A stretch of 64,000 nucleotides of DNA from Rhodoblastus sp963727035 (lineage in GTDB: Bacteria > Pseudomonadota > Alphaproteobacteria > Rhizobiales > Beijerinckiaceae): positions 124,001 to 188,000 of the forward strand of contig CAVSEY010000006.1 in NCBI GenBank assembly GCA_963727035.1. The letters run 5' to 3'. A program made the translations under genes and the position numbers. Of the stretch, positions 52,686 through 62,593 are shown one piece after another. Every line of letters begins with the position of its first letter. Positions within the stretch are counted from its first letter, which is position 1. The notes below the pieces were generated by a model, which saw only the letters and a list, made by a program, of their open reading frames with translations, was not told where the DNA came from and did not search any database.

Positions 52686-53434
52686 AGCGCGGCCTCCCCG
52701 GCGACTTCCGGATCTTCGGCGGCGGCGGCGGTGATGCTCAGGCGGCGCAGGCGACGGCTCAGGATTTCGTTGCGGATCGCCATCAGATGCAGGGTGAAGA
52801 ACAAAAGTGTGAACCCCAGCGCCATGATGAGCAGCGGCCACAGCATCGACGCGGCGATGGTCGGGCCGCCGAGACGGAAGACCGAGGCCGACTGGTGCAG
52901 CGTGTTCCACCAATCGACCGAGAATTTGATGATCGGAATATTGACGACGCCGACCAGCGTCAGGATCGCGGCGGCGCGCGCGGCCTGGGCCGGCTCCTCG
53001 ATGGTCTGCCACAAGCCGATCAGGCCGAGATAGATCAGGAACAGCACCAGCACCGAAGTCAGCCGCGCGTCCCACACCCACCATGTTCCCCACATCGGCT
53101 TGCCCCATAACGAGCCGGTGACCAGACAGACCAGAGTGAAGGCGGCGCCGAGCGGGGCGGCGGCCTTTTGCGCGGCGTCGGCGAGCGGATGGCGCCAGAC
53201 CAGAGTGCCGAGCGCGGCCGAAGTCATGACCATATAGCTCATCATGCCGAGCCAGGCCGCCGGCACGTGCAGATACATGATCTTGACCGAGGAGCCCTGC
53301 TGATAGTCGTCGGGCGCGACGAAAAAGGTCAGATAGAGGCCAACCGCGAGCGCGAGCGCGGCCGCCCCGGCGAGCCACGGGATGAGCCGCGCCGCGAGCG
53401 CAAGAAAATTTGTCGGATTGGCGTATTTGAGCAT
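52682..53434 (-). CDS. ccmC: Haem handling membrane protein CcmC
   Basis: CcmC is an inner-membrane protein of the WWD family that presents haem to CcmE. The family tryptophan-rich motif is present: MWGTWWVWDARLT. Conserved histidines are in MYLHVPAAWLG and WWNTLHQSAS. Six hydrophobic segments are visible. The ATG at 53434 is used (250 residues). The gene lies about 100 bases after ccmB and overlaps ccmD. Confidence 0.95.
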   Translation of the reverse strand: MLKYANPTNFLALAARLIPWLAGAAALALAVGLYLTFFVAPDDYQQGSSVKIMYLHVPAAWLGMMSYMVMTSAALGTLVWRHPLADAAQKAAAPLGAAFTLVCLVTGSLWGKPMWGTWWVWDARLTSVLVLFLIYLGLIGLWQTIEEPAQAARAAAILTLVGVVNIPIIKFSVDWWNTLHQSASVFRLGGPTIAASMLWPLLIMALGFTLLFFTLHLMAIRNEILSRRLRRLSITAAAAEDPEVAGEAAL

Positions 53435-53535
53435 GAGCCTGACCCGTCCTCCCCGGGCGTGCGCCGCCTGATTAGGCCGAGGCGCTTGGAATTGCAATTC
53501 CATCCCCCGGCAGGAGCGACGAAAAGACGGCGAAA

Positions 53536-54207
53536 TTACGCCTCCCGGGCGCGCAAGGCGGCGGCGGCGGCGAAAGGCGCGCCGGCGACCGCCATCAGCG
53601 ACAGGCCGCACAGAATCAGGAACGGCGTGTGAAAGGGCACGGTCCCGCCGCTCGCGGCGGAGGCGCTGGCGACGCCAAAGATCAGCACCGGCGTCGTCAG
53701 GGGCAGGATCAGCACGGCCATCAGCAGGCCGCCGCGCCGCAGGCCCGCCGTCAGGCCGGCGCCGATGGCGCCGAGCAGCGTCAGCGCGGGGGTTCCGGCA
53801 AGCAGCGAAGCGGCGACGCCGGCCAAGGCCGCCGGCTCCATGCCGAGCGTCAGCCCGAGCAGCGGCGCGGCGGCGATCAGCGGCAAAGCGGTCAACGTCC
53901 AATGGGCGGCGCATTTGGTCAGCACCACCAGCTCCAAAGGCGTCGAGGACATGATGATAAGATCGAGCGAGCCGTCGTCGGCGTCGGCCTGGAACAGGCG
54001 GTCAAGCCCGAGCAGGGTCGAAAGCAGCGCCGCGATCCACAGGATCGCCGGCCCGATCCGCGACAACAAATTAAGGTCCGGCCCGATGGCGAAAGGCGTG
54101 AGGCTCACGAGAATGAGGAAAAAGACCACGCCCATCGCGCCGCCGCCGCCGACGCTGCGGGCGATGCGCAACTCCCGCCAGAAAATAGCCACGAGCGGCG
54201 AGGTCAC
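53536..54207 (-). CDS. ccmB: Haem exporter permease CcmB
   Basis: CcmB is the membrane half of the CcmAB ABC complex needed for haem attachment chemistry. The sequence has six hydrophobic segments and the CcmB patterns LFQADADDGSLDLIIMS and MEPAALAGVAASLLAGTPALTLLGAIGAGL. The GTG start at 54207 overlaps the ccmA stop as GTGA. Length 223 residues; intact. Confidence 0.93.
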   Translation of the reverse strand: MTSPLVAIFWRELRIARSVGGGGAMGVVFFLILVSLTPFAIGPDLNLLSRIGPAILWIAALLSTLLGLDRLFQADADDGSLDLIIMSSTPLELVVLTKCAAHWTLTALPLIAAAPLLGLTLGMEPAALAGVAASLLAGTPALTLLGAIGAGLTAGLRRGGLLMAVLILPLTTPVLIFGVASASAASGGTVPFHTPFLILCGLSLMAVAGAPFAAAAALRAREA

Positions 54208-54917
54208 GCGGCGCCTCCCGCGGCGCGGGGCTTGGCCGCGTCGAGACGCAATTCCCTGGCGTCGATCAGACCGAGCGGCGCATGAGTCGCGGCGACGATA
54301 AAGCCGCCGCCGGCGCGATGCGCCGCCATGGCTTCGGCGAATGTCTGCTGCGACCCGGCGTCGAGCGCGGTCGCCGGCTCGTCGAGCAGCCAGATCGGGC
54401 GAGGCGCGACGAAGAGTCGCGCCAGCGCGACGCGGCGTTTCTGGCCGGCGGAGAGATAAGCGACCGGAAAATCGCCTACCCGCGCCAGCCCCACCTTTTC
54501 CAGGGCGCCTTCGGGCGACAGCCCCGCCCCCGCCGCGCCGTTCAGCATGCGCGCCCAGAATTCGAGATTCTCCAAGGCGGTCAGCGCCGCCTTCAACCCG
54601 TCCGCGTGGCCGACATAATGCGCCTGTTCGGCGAGCGGCGCCTCGTCCGCGACGCCATTCAGCCTGATCTCGCCTTCGCGCAGGGGCAAAAAACCGGCGA
54701 GCGCGCGCAGCAGGGTCGATTTGCCGGCGCCGTTGCGCCCGAGCACGAGCAGGGCCTCGCCCGCGCGCATCTCGAAATCGACGCCGCGGATGATCGCCCG
54801 GCCGCCGCGATCGACGCGCAGGCCCTTGGCGGCAATCCCTTGCAAGGCTTGCATCTTCGGCGGGCAGGGGTCGGCTTGCGGCAAAGGGTTCTCCAAGGCG
54901 GCCTTCTGGTCTGACAT
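54204..54917 (-). CDS. ccmA: Haem exporter ATP-binding protein CcmA
   Basis: CcmA is the ATPase partner of CcmB. Walker A is LGRNGAGKSTLLRALAG, the signature is YLSAGQKRRVALARL and Walker B is PIWLLDEPATALD. About 30 N-terminal residues precede the ATPase domain; a shorter start downstream is possible. Length 237 residues. It is divergent from acnA, with 130 bases between them. Confidence 0.94.
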   Translation of the reverse strand: MSDQKAALENPLPQADPCPPKMQALQGIAAKGLRVDRGGRAIIRGVDFEMRAGEALLVLGRNGAGKSTLLRALAGFLPLREGEIRLNGVADEAPLAEQAHYVGHADGLKAALTALENLEFWARMLNGAAGAGLSPEGALEKVGLARVGDFPVAYLSAGQKRRVALARLFVAPRPIWLLDEPATALDAGSQQTFAEAMAAHRAGGGFIVAATHAPLGLIDARELRLDAAKPRAAGGAA

Positions 54918-55050
54918 TTGACGCGGCGCCCTCTTTTTGCGCGCCGGAGCTCGAACTTTTGTTTGTGTAGCCTGTGAGCGCCGATTTATCTATAAGCCTC
55001 TCATTCCGCTTTCCTTGCCCCGCCACATCTTTCACCGGGATCTCCCAGCG

Positions 55051-57777
55051 ATGGCCTCACTCGACAGCTTCAAGTGCCGTAAAACCCTCAAGGTCGGCGC
55101 CAAGACCTATCATTATTTCTCGCTCAAGGCGGCTGAAAAGAACGGGCTCGAAGGCGTTTCGAAACTGCCCTATTCGATGAAGGTCCTGCTGGAGAACCTG
55201 CTGCGCAACGAGGACGGCCGCACCGTCACCAGGGAAGACATTCTCGGCGTCTCCGAATGGCTCAAGAACAAGGGCAAGGTGGAGAAGGAAATCGCCTTCC
55301 GCCCCGCCCGCGTGCTGATGCAGGATTTCACCGGCGTTCCGGCGGTGGTCGACCTCGCGGCGATGCGCGACGGCATCCAGACGCTCGGCGGCGACCCGGA
55401 ACAGATCAATCCGCTGGTTCCGGTCGATCTGGTCATCGACCATTCGGTGATCGTCGACGCCTTCGGATCCAAGAACGCGCTGAAGATCAATGTCGAACAC
55501 GAATATGCGCGCAACGGCGAGCGCTATACCTTCCTGAAATGGGGCCAGGGCGCGCTTGATAATTTCTCCGTCGTGCCCCCCGGCACCGGCATCTGCCATC
55601 AGGTGAACCTCGAATATCTCGCCCAGACCGTCTGGACGAAAAAGGAAAAATATCAGCCGGCGCGCGGCAAGGCGGTGAATGTGGAAGTCGCCTATCCCGA
55701 TACGGTCGTCGGCACCGATTCGCACACCACCATGGTCAATGGCGTCTCGGTCCTCGGCTGGGGCGTCGGCGGCATCGAGGCGGAAGCCGCCATGCTCGGC
55801 CAGCCGCAATCCATGCTGTTGCCCGAAGTCGTCGGCTTCAAATTTTTCGGCAAGCTGAAAGAAGGCGTCACCGCCACCGACCTGGTGCTGACCGTTACGC
55901 AAATGCTGCGCAAGAAAGGCGTGGTCGGCAAATTCGTCGAATTCTTCGGCCCCGGCCTCGACGCCCTGACCCTGCCCGACCGCGCCACCATCGCCAATAT
56001 GGGCCCGGAATATGGCGCGACCTGCGGCTACTTCCCGATCGACGGCGAAACCATCGATTTTCTGAAAAACACCGGCCGCAAGGCCGCCCGCGTCGCGCTG
56101 GTCGAGAAATACGCCCGCGCTCAGGGCCTCTACCGCACCCGCGCGGCCGCCGAACCCGTCTTCACCGACACGGTCGAGCTCGATCTCGCCACCGTCACGC
56201 CGTCGCTCGCCGGTCCGAAGCGCCCCGAGGGCCGCGTCGCGCTCGACGGCGTCGCCGCCGGTTTTTCCGCCGCGATGGAAAGCGAGTACAAGAAGATCGC
56301 CGCGATCGCCGAGCGCTACAAGGTCGAGGGCGAGACGTTCGACATCGGCCATGGCGACGTCGTGATCGCCGCCATCACGTCCTGCACCAATACCTCCAAC
56401 CCCAGCGTGCTGATGGGCGCGGGCCTGCTGGCGCGCAACGCCGTGGCCAAGGGCCTGACCGTCGCGCCCTGGGTGAAGACCTCGCTCGCCCCCGGATCGC
56501 AGGTCGTCGCCGAATATCTCGCCAAATCGGGCCTGCAGAAATCGCTCGACAAGCTCGGCTTCAATCTCGTCGGCTTCGGCTGCACGACCTGCATCGGCAA
56601 TTCCGGTCCGCTGCCCGAAAAAATCTCCAAGTCGATCAACGCCAATGGCGTGGTCGCGGCGGCCGTGCTTTCCGGCAACCGCAATTTCGAGGGCCGCGTC
56701 TCGCCGGACGTTCAGGCCAATTATCTCGCCTCGCCGCCGCTGGTCGTCGCCTATGCGCTCGCGGGCTCGGTCCAGAAGGACCTGACCAAGGAGCCGATCG
56801 GCCACGACAAGAAGGGCGCGCCGGTCTTCCTGCGCGACGTCTGGCCGACCTCGAAGGAAATCGACGACTTCGTCCGCAAGAATGTCACCAAGTCGCTGTT
56901 CAAGGCGAAATATGCGGACGTGTTCAAGGGCGACGCCAACTGGCGGAAGGTCAAGGCGCCGCACAGCCAGACCTATGCCTGGGACAACAAGTCGACCTAT
57001 ATCCAGAACCCGCCCTATTTCAAGGGCATGACCATGACGCCCAAGCCGGTGACGGATATCGAGGGCGCGCGCGTCCTCGCCCTGTTCGGCGACAAGATCA
57101 CCACCGACCATATTTCCCCGGCCGGTTCGATCAAGGCGGCCTCGCCCGCCGGCAAATATCTCTCCGCCAACAAGGTGAAGCCGGAAGACTTCAACCAGTA
57201 CGGCACGCGGCGCGGCAACCACGAAGTGATGATGCGCGGCACTTTCGCCAACATTCGCATCAAGAACTTCATGCTCGCCGACGCGAGCGGCAACGCGCCG
57301 GAGGGCGGCAATACCATCTATTTCCCCGGCGGCGAGGTCATGCCGATCTATGACGCCGCGATGAAATATGAAAAGGCCAAGGTCCCGCTGGTGGTCTTCG
57401 CCGGGGTCGAATATGGCAATGGTTCTTCACGCGACTGGGCGGCGAAGGGAACGAATCTTCTCGGCGTGCGCGCGGTGATCGCCGAGAGTTTCGAGCGCAT
57501 CCATCGCTCCAATCTCGTCGGCATGGGCGTCCTGCCCCTGACTTTCGAGGAGGGAACGACCTGGAAGTCGCTGGGCCTGAAGGGCGACGAAAAAGTGACG
57601 ATCAAGGGCCTGACCAAGCTGGAGCCGCGCCAGAAGCTCGAAGCCGAGATCGCTTTCGCCGACGGAAAAGTGAAGAAGGTTCCGCTCAACTCGCGCATCC
57701 AGACGGCGGATGAAGTCGAGTACTACAAGAACGGCGGCATCTTGCAGTATGTCTTGCGGCAATTGGCCGCGGCGTGA
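55051..57777 (+). CDS. acnA: Aconitate hydratase A
   Basis: Aconitase interconverts citrate and isocitrate in the tricarboxylic acid cycle. The [4Fe-4S] cysteines are in ITSCTNTSNPSV and GFGCTTCIGNSGPL. Other family segments are TVVGTDSHTTMVNG, FGDKITTDHISPAGS and GSSRDWAAKG. The ATG at 55051 starts the family sequence (908 residues), while an upstream open frame to 54937 is not supported. The frame is intact and ends in a strong terminator. Confidence 0.97.
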   Translation: MASLDSFKCRKTLKVGAKTYHYFSLKAAEKNGLEGVSKLPYSMKVLLENLLRNEDGRTVTREDILGVSEWLKNKGKVEKEIAFRPARVLMQDFTGVPAVVDLAAMRDGIQTLGGDPEQINPLVPVDLVIDHSVIVDAFGSKNALKINVEHEYARNGERYTFLKWGQGALDNFSVVPPGTGICHQVNLEYLAQTVWTKKEKYQPARGKAVNVEVAYPDTVVGTDSHTTMVNGVSVLGWGVGGIEAEAAMLGQPQSMLLPEVVGFKFFGKLKEGVTATDLVLTVTQMLRKKGVVGKFVEFFGPGLDALTLPDRATIANMGPEYGATCGYFPIDGETIDFLKNTGRKAARVALVEKYARAQGLYRTRAAAEPVFTDTVELDLATVTPSLAGPKRPEGRVALDGVAAGFSAAMESEYKKIAAIAERYKVEGETFDIGHGDVVIAAITSCTNTSNPSVLMGAGLLARNAVAKGLTVAPWVKTSLAPGSQVVAEYLAKSGLQKSLDKLGFNLVGFGCTTCIGNSGPLPEKISKSINANGVVAAAVLSGNRNFEGRVSPDVQANYLASPPLVVAYALAGSVQKDLTKEPIGHDKKGAPVFLRDVWPTSKEIDDFVRKNVTKSLFKAKYADVFKGDANWRKVKAPHSQTYAWDNKSTYIQNPPYFKGMTMTPKPVTDIEGARVLALFGDKITTDHISPAGSIKAASPAGKYLSANKVKPEDFNQYGTRRGNHEVMMRGTFANIRIKNFMLADASGNAPEGGNTIYFPGGEVMPIYDAAMKYEKAKVPLVVFAGVEYGNGSSRDWAAKGTNLLGVRAVIAESFERIHRSNLVGMGVLPLTFEEGTTWKSLGLKGDEKVTIKGLTKLEPRQKLEAEIAFADGKVKKVPLNSRIQTADEVEYYKNGGILQYVLRQLAAA

Positions 57778-57822
57778 TTTTGAGGCGCGCTCCGCGAGGG
57801 GCGCGCCATCACACTTTGAATG

Positions 57823-57859
57823 TTGTCGCCAAGCGCAGGCTTGGCGACAATTTATTTTG
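57823..57859 (+). terminator. Strong intrinsic terminator of acnA
   Basis: TTGTCGCCAAGC (57823-57834) pairs perfectly with GCTTGGCGACAA (57839-57850) around GCAG and is followed by TTTATTTTG. Confidence 0.9.
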
Positions 57860-57880
57860 TGGCTCGAAACCCATTCCGTC

Positions 57881-58540
57881 TCAAAAATGTTCCGTATCCG
57901 CCTCAGGCTTGATCTCGTGCTTTAAAATCAACGGCGTCTGGGCCAAGATAAAAATCACCGTCAGCAGGAGGACGCCGAAGGTTTTGAATTTCACCCAATT
58001 GTCCCAGTCGAGCGAATGGCGCAGGATTTCATTGAGACCGGCGAGAGCGAAGAAGAACAGGCCCCAGCGGATCGTCAGCTTGCGCCAGCCCGCCTCGTCC
58101 AGATGCATCACGCTGTCGAACGCGACCGGCAGCAAAAGCTTGCCGAAGGCCAGCCCGCCAAGCAAAGCCGCGCCAAACAGGCAATCGACAATGGTCAGCT
58201 TGATCTGGATGAAACTCTTGTCCTGAAAGACGAAGGTCATGGCGCCGAAGACCATGACCGCAATCGCGGTGACGACCGGCATGATCGGCAGGTGGCGGGT
58301 CAGAAACCACGAGACCAGGAGCGCGGCAAGAGCCGCGAACATCAGCACCCCGGTCGCGGTCAGGATCGCCGTCTTTTCCGGCGTGAGCCCGGCCGGCAGG
58401 AACGGCCCGACCAATCCATGGAACAGGGCCGGCCTGGAATTGGCGAGGAAAAACAGAACCAGAGGCCCCATTTCCAGCACCAGTTTGAGCGTCGGATCGA
58501 GTTTCTTGGTTGTCTGGTCGGCGGAGATGGCGGGGCTCAA
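57881..58540 (-). CDS. yciB: Inner-membrane protein YciB (septation protein A)
   Basis: YciB/IspA-type membrane proteins affect cell envelope integrity and septation. Six hydrophobic helices are visible, with typical pieces LVLEMGPLVLFFLANSRP, FVFQDKSFIQIKLTIVDCLFG and LTIRWGLFFFALAGLNEILR. The start is TTG at 58540, overlapping the ftsY stop as TTGA. Length 219 residues; intact. Coupling to ftsY is common in the order. Confidence 0.93.
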   Translation of the reverse strand: MSPAISADQTTKKLDPTLKLVLEMGPLVLFFLANSRPALFHGLVGPFLPAGLTPEKTAILTATGVLMFAALAALLVSWFLTRHLPIMPVVTAIAVMVFGAMTFVFQDKSFIQIKLTIVDCLFGAALLGGLAFGKLLLPVAFDSVMHLDEAGWRKLTIRWGLFFFALAGLNEILRHSLDWDNWVKFKTFGVLLLTVIFILAQTPLILKHEIKPEADTEHF

Positions 58541-59665
58541 GCGTTTTCCTCCTCGAAACCGGCGATGGCGCGGGCGAAATCGCGGGCGGTGAATGGCTCC
58601 AGATCGTCGGCCTGCTCACCGACGCCGATGAAATGGACCGGCAGCTGGAATTTTTCGGCGATCGCAACGAGAATGCCGCCGCGCGCCGTGCCGTCGAGCT
58701 TGGTCATGACAAGGCCGGTCACGCCCGCCGTCCTGCCGAAAATCTCGACCTGGCTCAAGGCGTTCTGGCCCACGGTGGCGTCGAGCACCAGAAGAACGGC
58801 GTGCGGCGCTTCCGCATCGATCTTCTTCATCACCCGAACGATCTTTTCCAGCTCGGCCATCAGCTCCGTGCGGTTTTGCAGGCGGCCCGCCGTATCCATC
58901 AGCAGCACATCGGCGTTTTGCTCCCGGGCGGCCTTGATCGCGTCAAAGGCGAGGCCCGCGGCGTCGGCGCCGGATTCGCGCGCGATCACCGGGACATTCA
59001 TCCGCCCGCCCCAGATTTTCAGCTGCTCGATCGCGGCGGCGCGAAAAGTGTCGCCGGCGGCGAGCATGAGCTTTTTGCCCTCGGCCGAAAATTTCGCGGC
59101 AAGCTTGCCGATGGTCGTGGTCTTGCCCGAGCCGTTGACGCCGACCACCAGAATGACGAAGGGCTTTTTGGCGGCGTCGATTTCCAGCGGACGGGCGACC
59201 GGCGCCAGTATGCGCTCGACCTCATCGGCGAGAATGGCCGCGCACGTCCTCCGGCGCGATCTGCTTGTCGTAACGGCCCTTGCCGACCAGGGCCGCGATC
59301 CGGGTCGCGGCGGCGACGCCGAGATCGGCGCGCACCAGCACGTCCTCCAGATCCTCCAGCATGTCGGCGGAGAGCTTTTTCTTGGTGAAAATATCGGCGA
59401 CGCCCTGGGCGATCGACGAGGAGGAACGCGCCAGGCCATGCCGAAGCCGCGCCCACCAGCTCGCTTTTTGCGCCGGCGCGGGTTCGGGAACAGGCTCGGG
59501 CGCCGGTTCGGGCGCAATTTCCGCGACAGGCGCCGGCGCCGGTTCCGGCGCGGGATTGGTCGCCTCGGCGGCCTCGGGCTCCGGCTCCCAGAACGATTCT
59601 TCCGCGTGCCGCATCTTGAACAGGCGTCCGAGGAAGCCGGCCTTGTCTTTCGATTCCGCGCTCAT
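58537..59665 (-). CDS. ftsY: Signal recognition particle receptor FtsY, one frameshift
   Basis: FtsY is the SRP receptor GTPase that docks ribosomes translating membrane proteins. The N-terminal part (MSAESKDKAGFLGRLFK) is followed by an acidic Pro/Glu/Ala-rich domain and the N domain (KLSADMLEDLEDVLVRADLG). The G domain has GVNGSGKTTTIGKLA, LMDTAGRL and TKLDGTARGG. One extra G:C pair at about 59239 breaks the frame: EDVRGHSRR-stop becomes EDVRAILADEVERIL when removed. The corrected length is 375 residues. FtsY is essential, so the shift is probably a sequence error. Confidence 0.93.
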
Positions 59666-59784
59666 GCGCCTCCGTCTCGTTCCGATGAGGGCCTGCGCCC
59701 TTCTCAAGTCCGGGCGATTTTGCGATAAGCGGCCATGACGCCCGAAGCGCAAAATCCTCGTCCCCTCTCGATAGCCCGTCCCGC

Positions 59785-60552
59785 ATGACGCCGGAAGAGA
59801 TTTATGCGCGGCTGCTTTACCGCGACGGGATGATGCTGGTTCTCGACAAGCCGGCGGGCCTGCCGGTCCATCGCGGACCCAAGGGCGGCGAAAATTTCGA
59901 ACAGAGTTTTCATCACCTGCGCTTCGGCCTGCCGCGCGACCCCGGGCTCGCCCATCGGCTGGACAGGGACACATCCGGCTGCCTGGTGCTCGGGCGCCAT
60001 CGCAAGGCGCTGGAAAAGCTGATGCAGCTTTTCAAACAGGGCCGGATCGAAAAGACCTATTGGGCCTTGGTCCAGGGCGGCCCGGAGGCCGACGAAGGCC
60101 TGATCGATCTGCCGCTCGGCCGTCTCGACGCCACGCGCGGCTGGTGGATGAAGGTCGATCCGAGCGGCCTGGCGGCGCAAACGCGCTGGCGCGTGCTTGG
60201 GCGCGGCCGCGACGCGCAGGGAGCGCCGCTCTCCTGGCTGGAGCTTTCGCCGCTGACCGGCCGCACCCATCAATTGCGGGTCCATTGCGCGGCGCAAGAT
60301 TTTCCGATCCATGGCGACCCGATCTATGGCGCCGGCGTCCACCCGGACGAGCGCCTCCATCTCCACGCCCGCGCGATCCGTATTCCGCTCTATAAGAATA
60401 AGCCCGCAGTCGAGGTCGAGGCCTGCGCGCCCGACCATATGAAAGCGCTTTTGGCCGCCTGCGGCTGGACCCCGAAGGTTGACGAGATCGTGATTGCGGC
60501 CCGGCAAAGCCGCGAAAACGCCCGTCTTGAGGCCAAGGTCGACGACCTTTGA
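59785..60552 (+). CDS. RluA-family RNA pseudouridine synthase
   Basis: The enzyme isomerises specific uridines in rRNA or tRNA. The catalytic Asp motif is intact: LAHRLDRDTSGCLVLG. Others are VLDKPAGLPVHRGPKGG, SPLTGRTHQLRVHCA and PIHGDPIYG. It lacks an N-terminal S4 domain, as do several members. The exact target base is not deducible. Length 255 residues; intact. It is divergent from ftsY. Confidence 0.9.
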   Translation: MTPEEIYARLLYRDGMMLVLDKPAGLPVHRGPKGGENFEQSFHHLRFGLPRDPGLAHRLDRDTSGCLVLGRHRKALEKLMQLFKQGRIEKTYWALVQGGPEADEGLIDLPLGRLDATRGWWMKVDPSGLAAQTRWRVLGRGRDAQGAPLSWLELSPLTGRTHQLRVHCAAQDFPIHGDPIYGAGVHPDERLHLHARAIRIPLYKNKPAVEVEACAPDHMKALLAACGWTPKVDEIVIAARQSRENARLEAKVDDL

Positions 60553-60631
60553 TCCGCGCGCGCGGATCAAAGGCGCATTGCTCTCGGCCTCCGCTTGCTG
60601 TAGGGAACGCGCGCAAAACGTGGAGACAAGC

Positions 60632-61666
60632 ATGGGTTACAAGGTCGCTGTCGTCGGCGCCACGGGCAATGTGGGCCGGGAAATGCTGGATATTCTGGCC
60701 GAACGTCGGTTCCCGGCGGACGAGGTCGTGGCGTTGGCGTCATCGCGCTCGATCGGCACGGAAGTCTCCTACGGCGACAAGACGCTCAAGTGCAAACATC
60801 TCGACACGTTCGACTTTTCCGATTGCGACATCGCCTTGATGTCGGCCGGCGGCTCGATCTCCAAGGAATGGGGGCCGAAGATCGGCGCGCAGAATTGCGT
60901 GGTGATCGATAATTCCTCGGCCTGGCGCTATGATTCCGACGTGCCGCTGGTGGTCCCCGAGGTCAATGCCGACGCGCTGAAAGGTTTCGGCAAGAAGAAC
61001 ATCATCGCCAATCCGAACTGCTCGACGGCGCAGCTCGTCGTGGCGCTCAAGCCGTTGCACGACCATTTCGGCGTCAAGCGGGTCGTGGTTTCGACCTATC
61101 AATCGGTTTCCGGCGCCGGCAAGGAGGCGATGGACGAGCTTTTCGCCCAGACCCGCGCGGTCTTCGTCTCCGATCAGGTCGAAAACAAGAAATTCCCCAA
61201 GCGCATCGCCTTCAACCTCATTCCCCAGATCGACGTCTTCATGGAGGACGGCTACACCAAGGAAGAGTGGAAGATGATGGCCGAGACGAAAAAAATTCTC
61301 GACCCCAAGATCAAGCTGACCGCAACCTGCGTGCGGGTGCCGGTGTTCATCTCCCATTCCGAAAGCGTCAATGTCGAATTCGAGAAGCCGGTGACGGCCG
61401 ACGAGGCGCGCGCCATCCTGCGCGAAGCGCCCGGCGTGCTGGTGATCGACAAGCACGAGCCCGGCGGCTACATCACCCCGCATGAGGCGGCGGGCGAGGA
61501 CGCCACCTATATTTCGCGCATCCGCGAGGACGCCACTGTCGAGAACGGCCTCGCCTTCTGGTGCGTGTCCGACAATCTGCGCAAGGGCGCGGCGCTGAAC
61601 GCGGTGCAGATCGCGGAAGCGCTGATCAACCGCAAGCTTCTGACGCCGAAGAAAAAGGCGGCCTGA
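60632..61666 (+). CDS. asd: Aspartate-semialdehyde dehydrogenase
   Basis: The enzyme makes aspartate semialdehyde for lysine, diaminopimelate, methionine and threonine. The NADP-binding site is VAVVGATGNVGREML, the catalytic Cys is in NIIANPNCSTAQLVVAL, and the substrate site is in CVRVPVFISHSESVNVE. The ATG at 60632 follows GGAGA and gives 344 residues; the longer upstream frame has no support. A GAAA-loop terminator follows. Confidence 0.96.
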   Translation: MGYKVAVVGATGNVGREMLDILAERRFPADEVVALASSRSIGTEVSYGDKTLKCKHLDTFDFSDCDIALMSAGGSISKEWGPKIGAQNCVVIDNSSAWRYDSDVPLVVPEVNADALKGFGKKNIIANPNCSTAQLVVALKPLHDHFGVKRVVVSTYQSVSGAGKEAMDELFAQTRAVFVSDQVENKKFPKRIAFNLIPQIDVFMEDGYTKEEWKMMAETKKILDPKIKLTATCVRVPVFISHSESVNVEFEKPVTADEARAILREAPGVLVIDKHEPGGYITPHEAAGEDATYISRIREDATVENGLAFWCVSDNLRKGAALNAVQIAEALINRKLLTPKKKAA

Positions 61667-61671
61667 AACCA

Positions 61672-61702
61672 AAAACGCCGGGGAAACCCGGCGTTTTCCT
61701 TT
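61672..61702 (+). terminator. Intrinsic terminator of asd
   Basis: AAAACGCCGGG (61672-61682) pairs with CCCGGCGTTTT (61687-61697) around a GAAA tetraloop. The T-run is part of the stem, followed by CCTTTTG. The A/T-rich stem flanks make it potentially bidirectional, serving the convergent carbonic anhydrase gene too. Confidence 0.85.
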
Positions 61703-61716
61703 TGAGGGATCGGCGC

Positions 61717-62412
61717 TCAGAACCTCGGCGTCTTGCCGAAAGCCATTTTATGCGCCTCGGCGGAAACCTGCCGAAAGGCGCCGTCCTTTTCGTCGAGCGC
61801 CGTCAATTCGCCGCCGGCGACCCCGAAATAGGCGCCGTGCAAAGTCAGCCAGCCGCGGCCTTCCAGGGTCGCGATATAGGGAAAGCTGCGTAAATTCGCG
61901 ATGCTCTGCCGAATCGATTCCCAGGCCAGCCGTTCGGACCATGAATTCAGGGGCTCGGTCGGCGCGCCGATCTTTTCCGCCGCCGGCCCAAGCAGCTTGA
62001 TCCAGCGTCCGATGAAATCGCCGGGCGCCAGCGGCCGCATATAGGGATCGTGCTGCATTTCGGCGAAAGCCCTCACGCCGCCGCATTGGGCGTGGCCCAT
62101 GACGACGATGTGCTTGACCTTCAGCCCCATCACCGCGAATTCGATCGCCGCCGACGTGCCATGGTAATCGTCGTTGGGCTGATAGGGCGGCACGAGATTG
62201 GCGACATTGCGCAGCACGAACATTTCGCCCGGCCCGGCGTCGAAGATCAGCTCCGGCGAAACGCGGGAGTCGCAACAGCCGATCAGCAGGATCTCCGGGC
62301 TCTGACCCTGTCGCGCCAGTTCCTCGTATCGTTCGCGCTCTTGCGGAAAACGTCCGCTCAGGAAATTCTCATAGCCTTCGGCGAGGCGTTTGGGAAATTT
62401 GACTTCGTCCAT
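61717..62412 (-). CDS. Beta-class carbonic anhydrase
   Basis: This zinc enzyme interconverts CO2 and bicarbonate. The ligands are visible: CCDSRVSPE (Cys and the Asp-Arg dyad) and VMGHAQCGGVRAF (His and Cys). The ATG at 62412 gives 231 residues; the longer frame upstream to 62829 lies antisense to the next gene. Bicarbonate supply may support CO2-dependent steps such as crotonyl-CoA carboxylation; that link is inference. Confidence 0.93.
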   Translation of the reverse strand: MDEVKFPKRLAEGYENFLSGRFPQERERYEELARQGQSPEILLIGCCDSRVSPELIFDAGPGEMFVLRNVANLVPPYQPNDDYHGTSAAIEFAVMGLKVKHIVVMGHAQCGGVRAFAEMQHDPYMRPLAPGDFIGRWIKLLGPAAEKIGAPTEPLNSWSERLAWESIRQSIANLRSFPYIATLEGRGWLTLHGAYFGVAGGELTALDEKDGAFRQVSAEAHKMAFGKTPRF

Positions 62413-62593
62413 TGCTTCCCCGTCAGGGCGCGACGGCGCCCGCGTCGACTTTTGCCGCATTGCGGCATGGAGGGCAATGCTTCCCTTCGTCGAAGATCTG
62501 GGACAGAAGGCTGAAGTGAAGCGTCGAAAGGCGAATGGCGCGGCTTTCCTGGAAATATTATGGTGCACTGCGATAATTTTTGACGGAGCCGCT

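Noticed and set aside
55057..57222. 721-codon minus-strand frame across acnA
   Set aside because: It is antisense to an intact aconitase; long mirror frames are expected in GC-rich coding DNA, and the translation has the Arg/Gly/Asp-rich look of a shadow.
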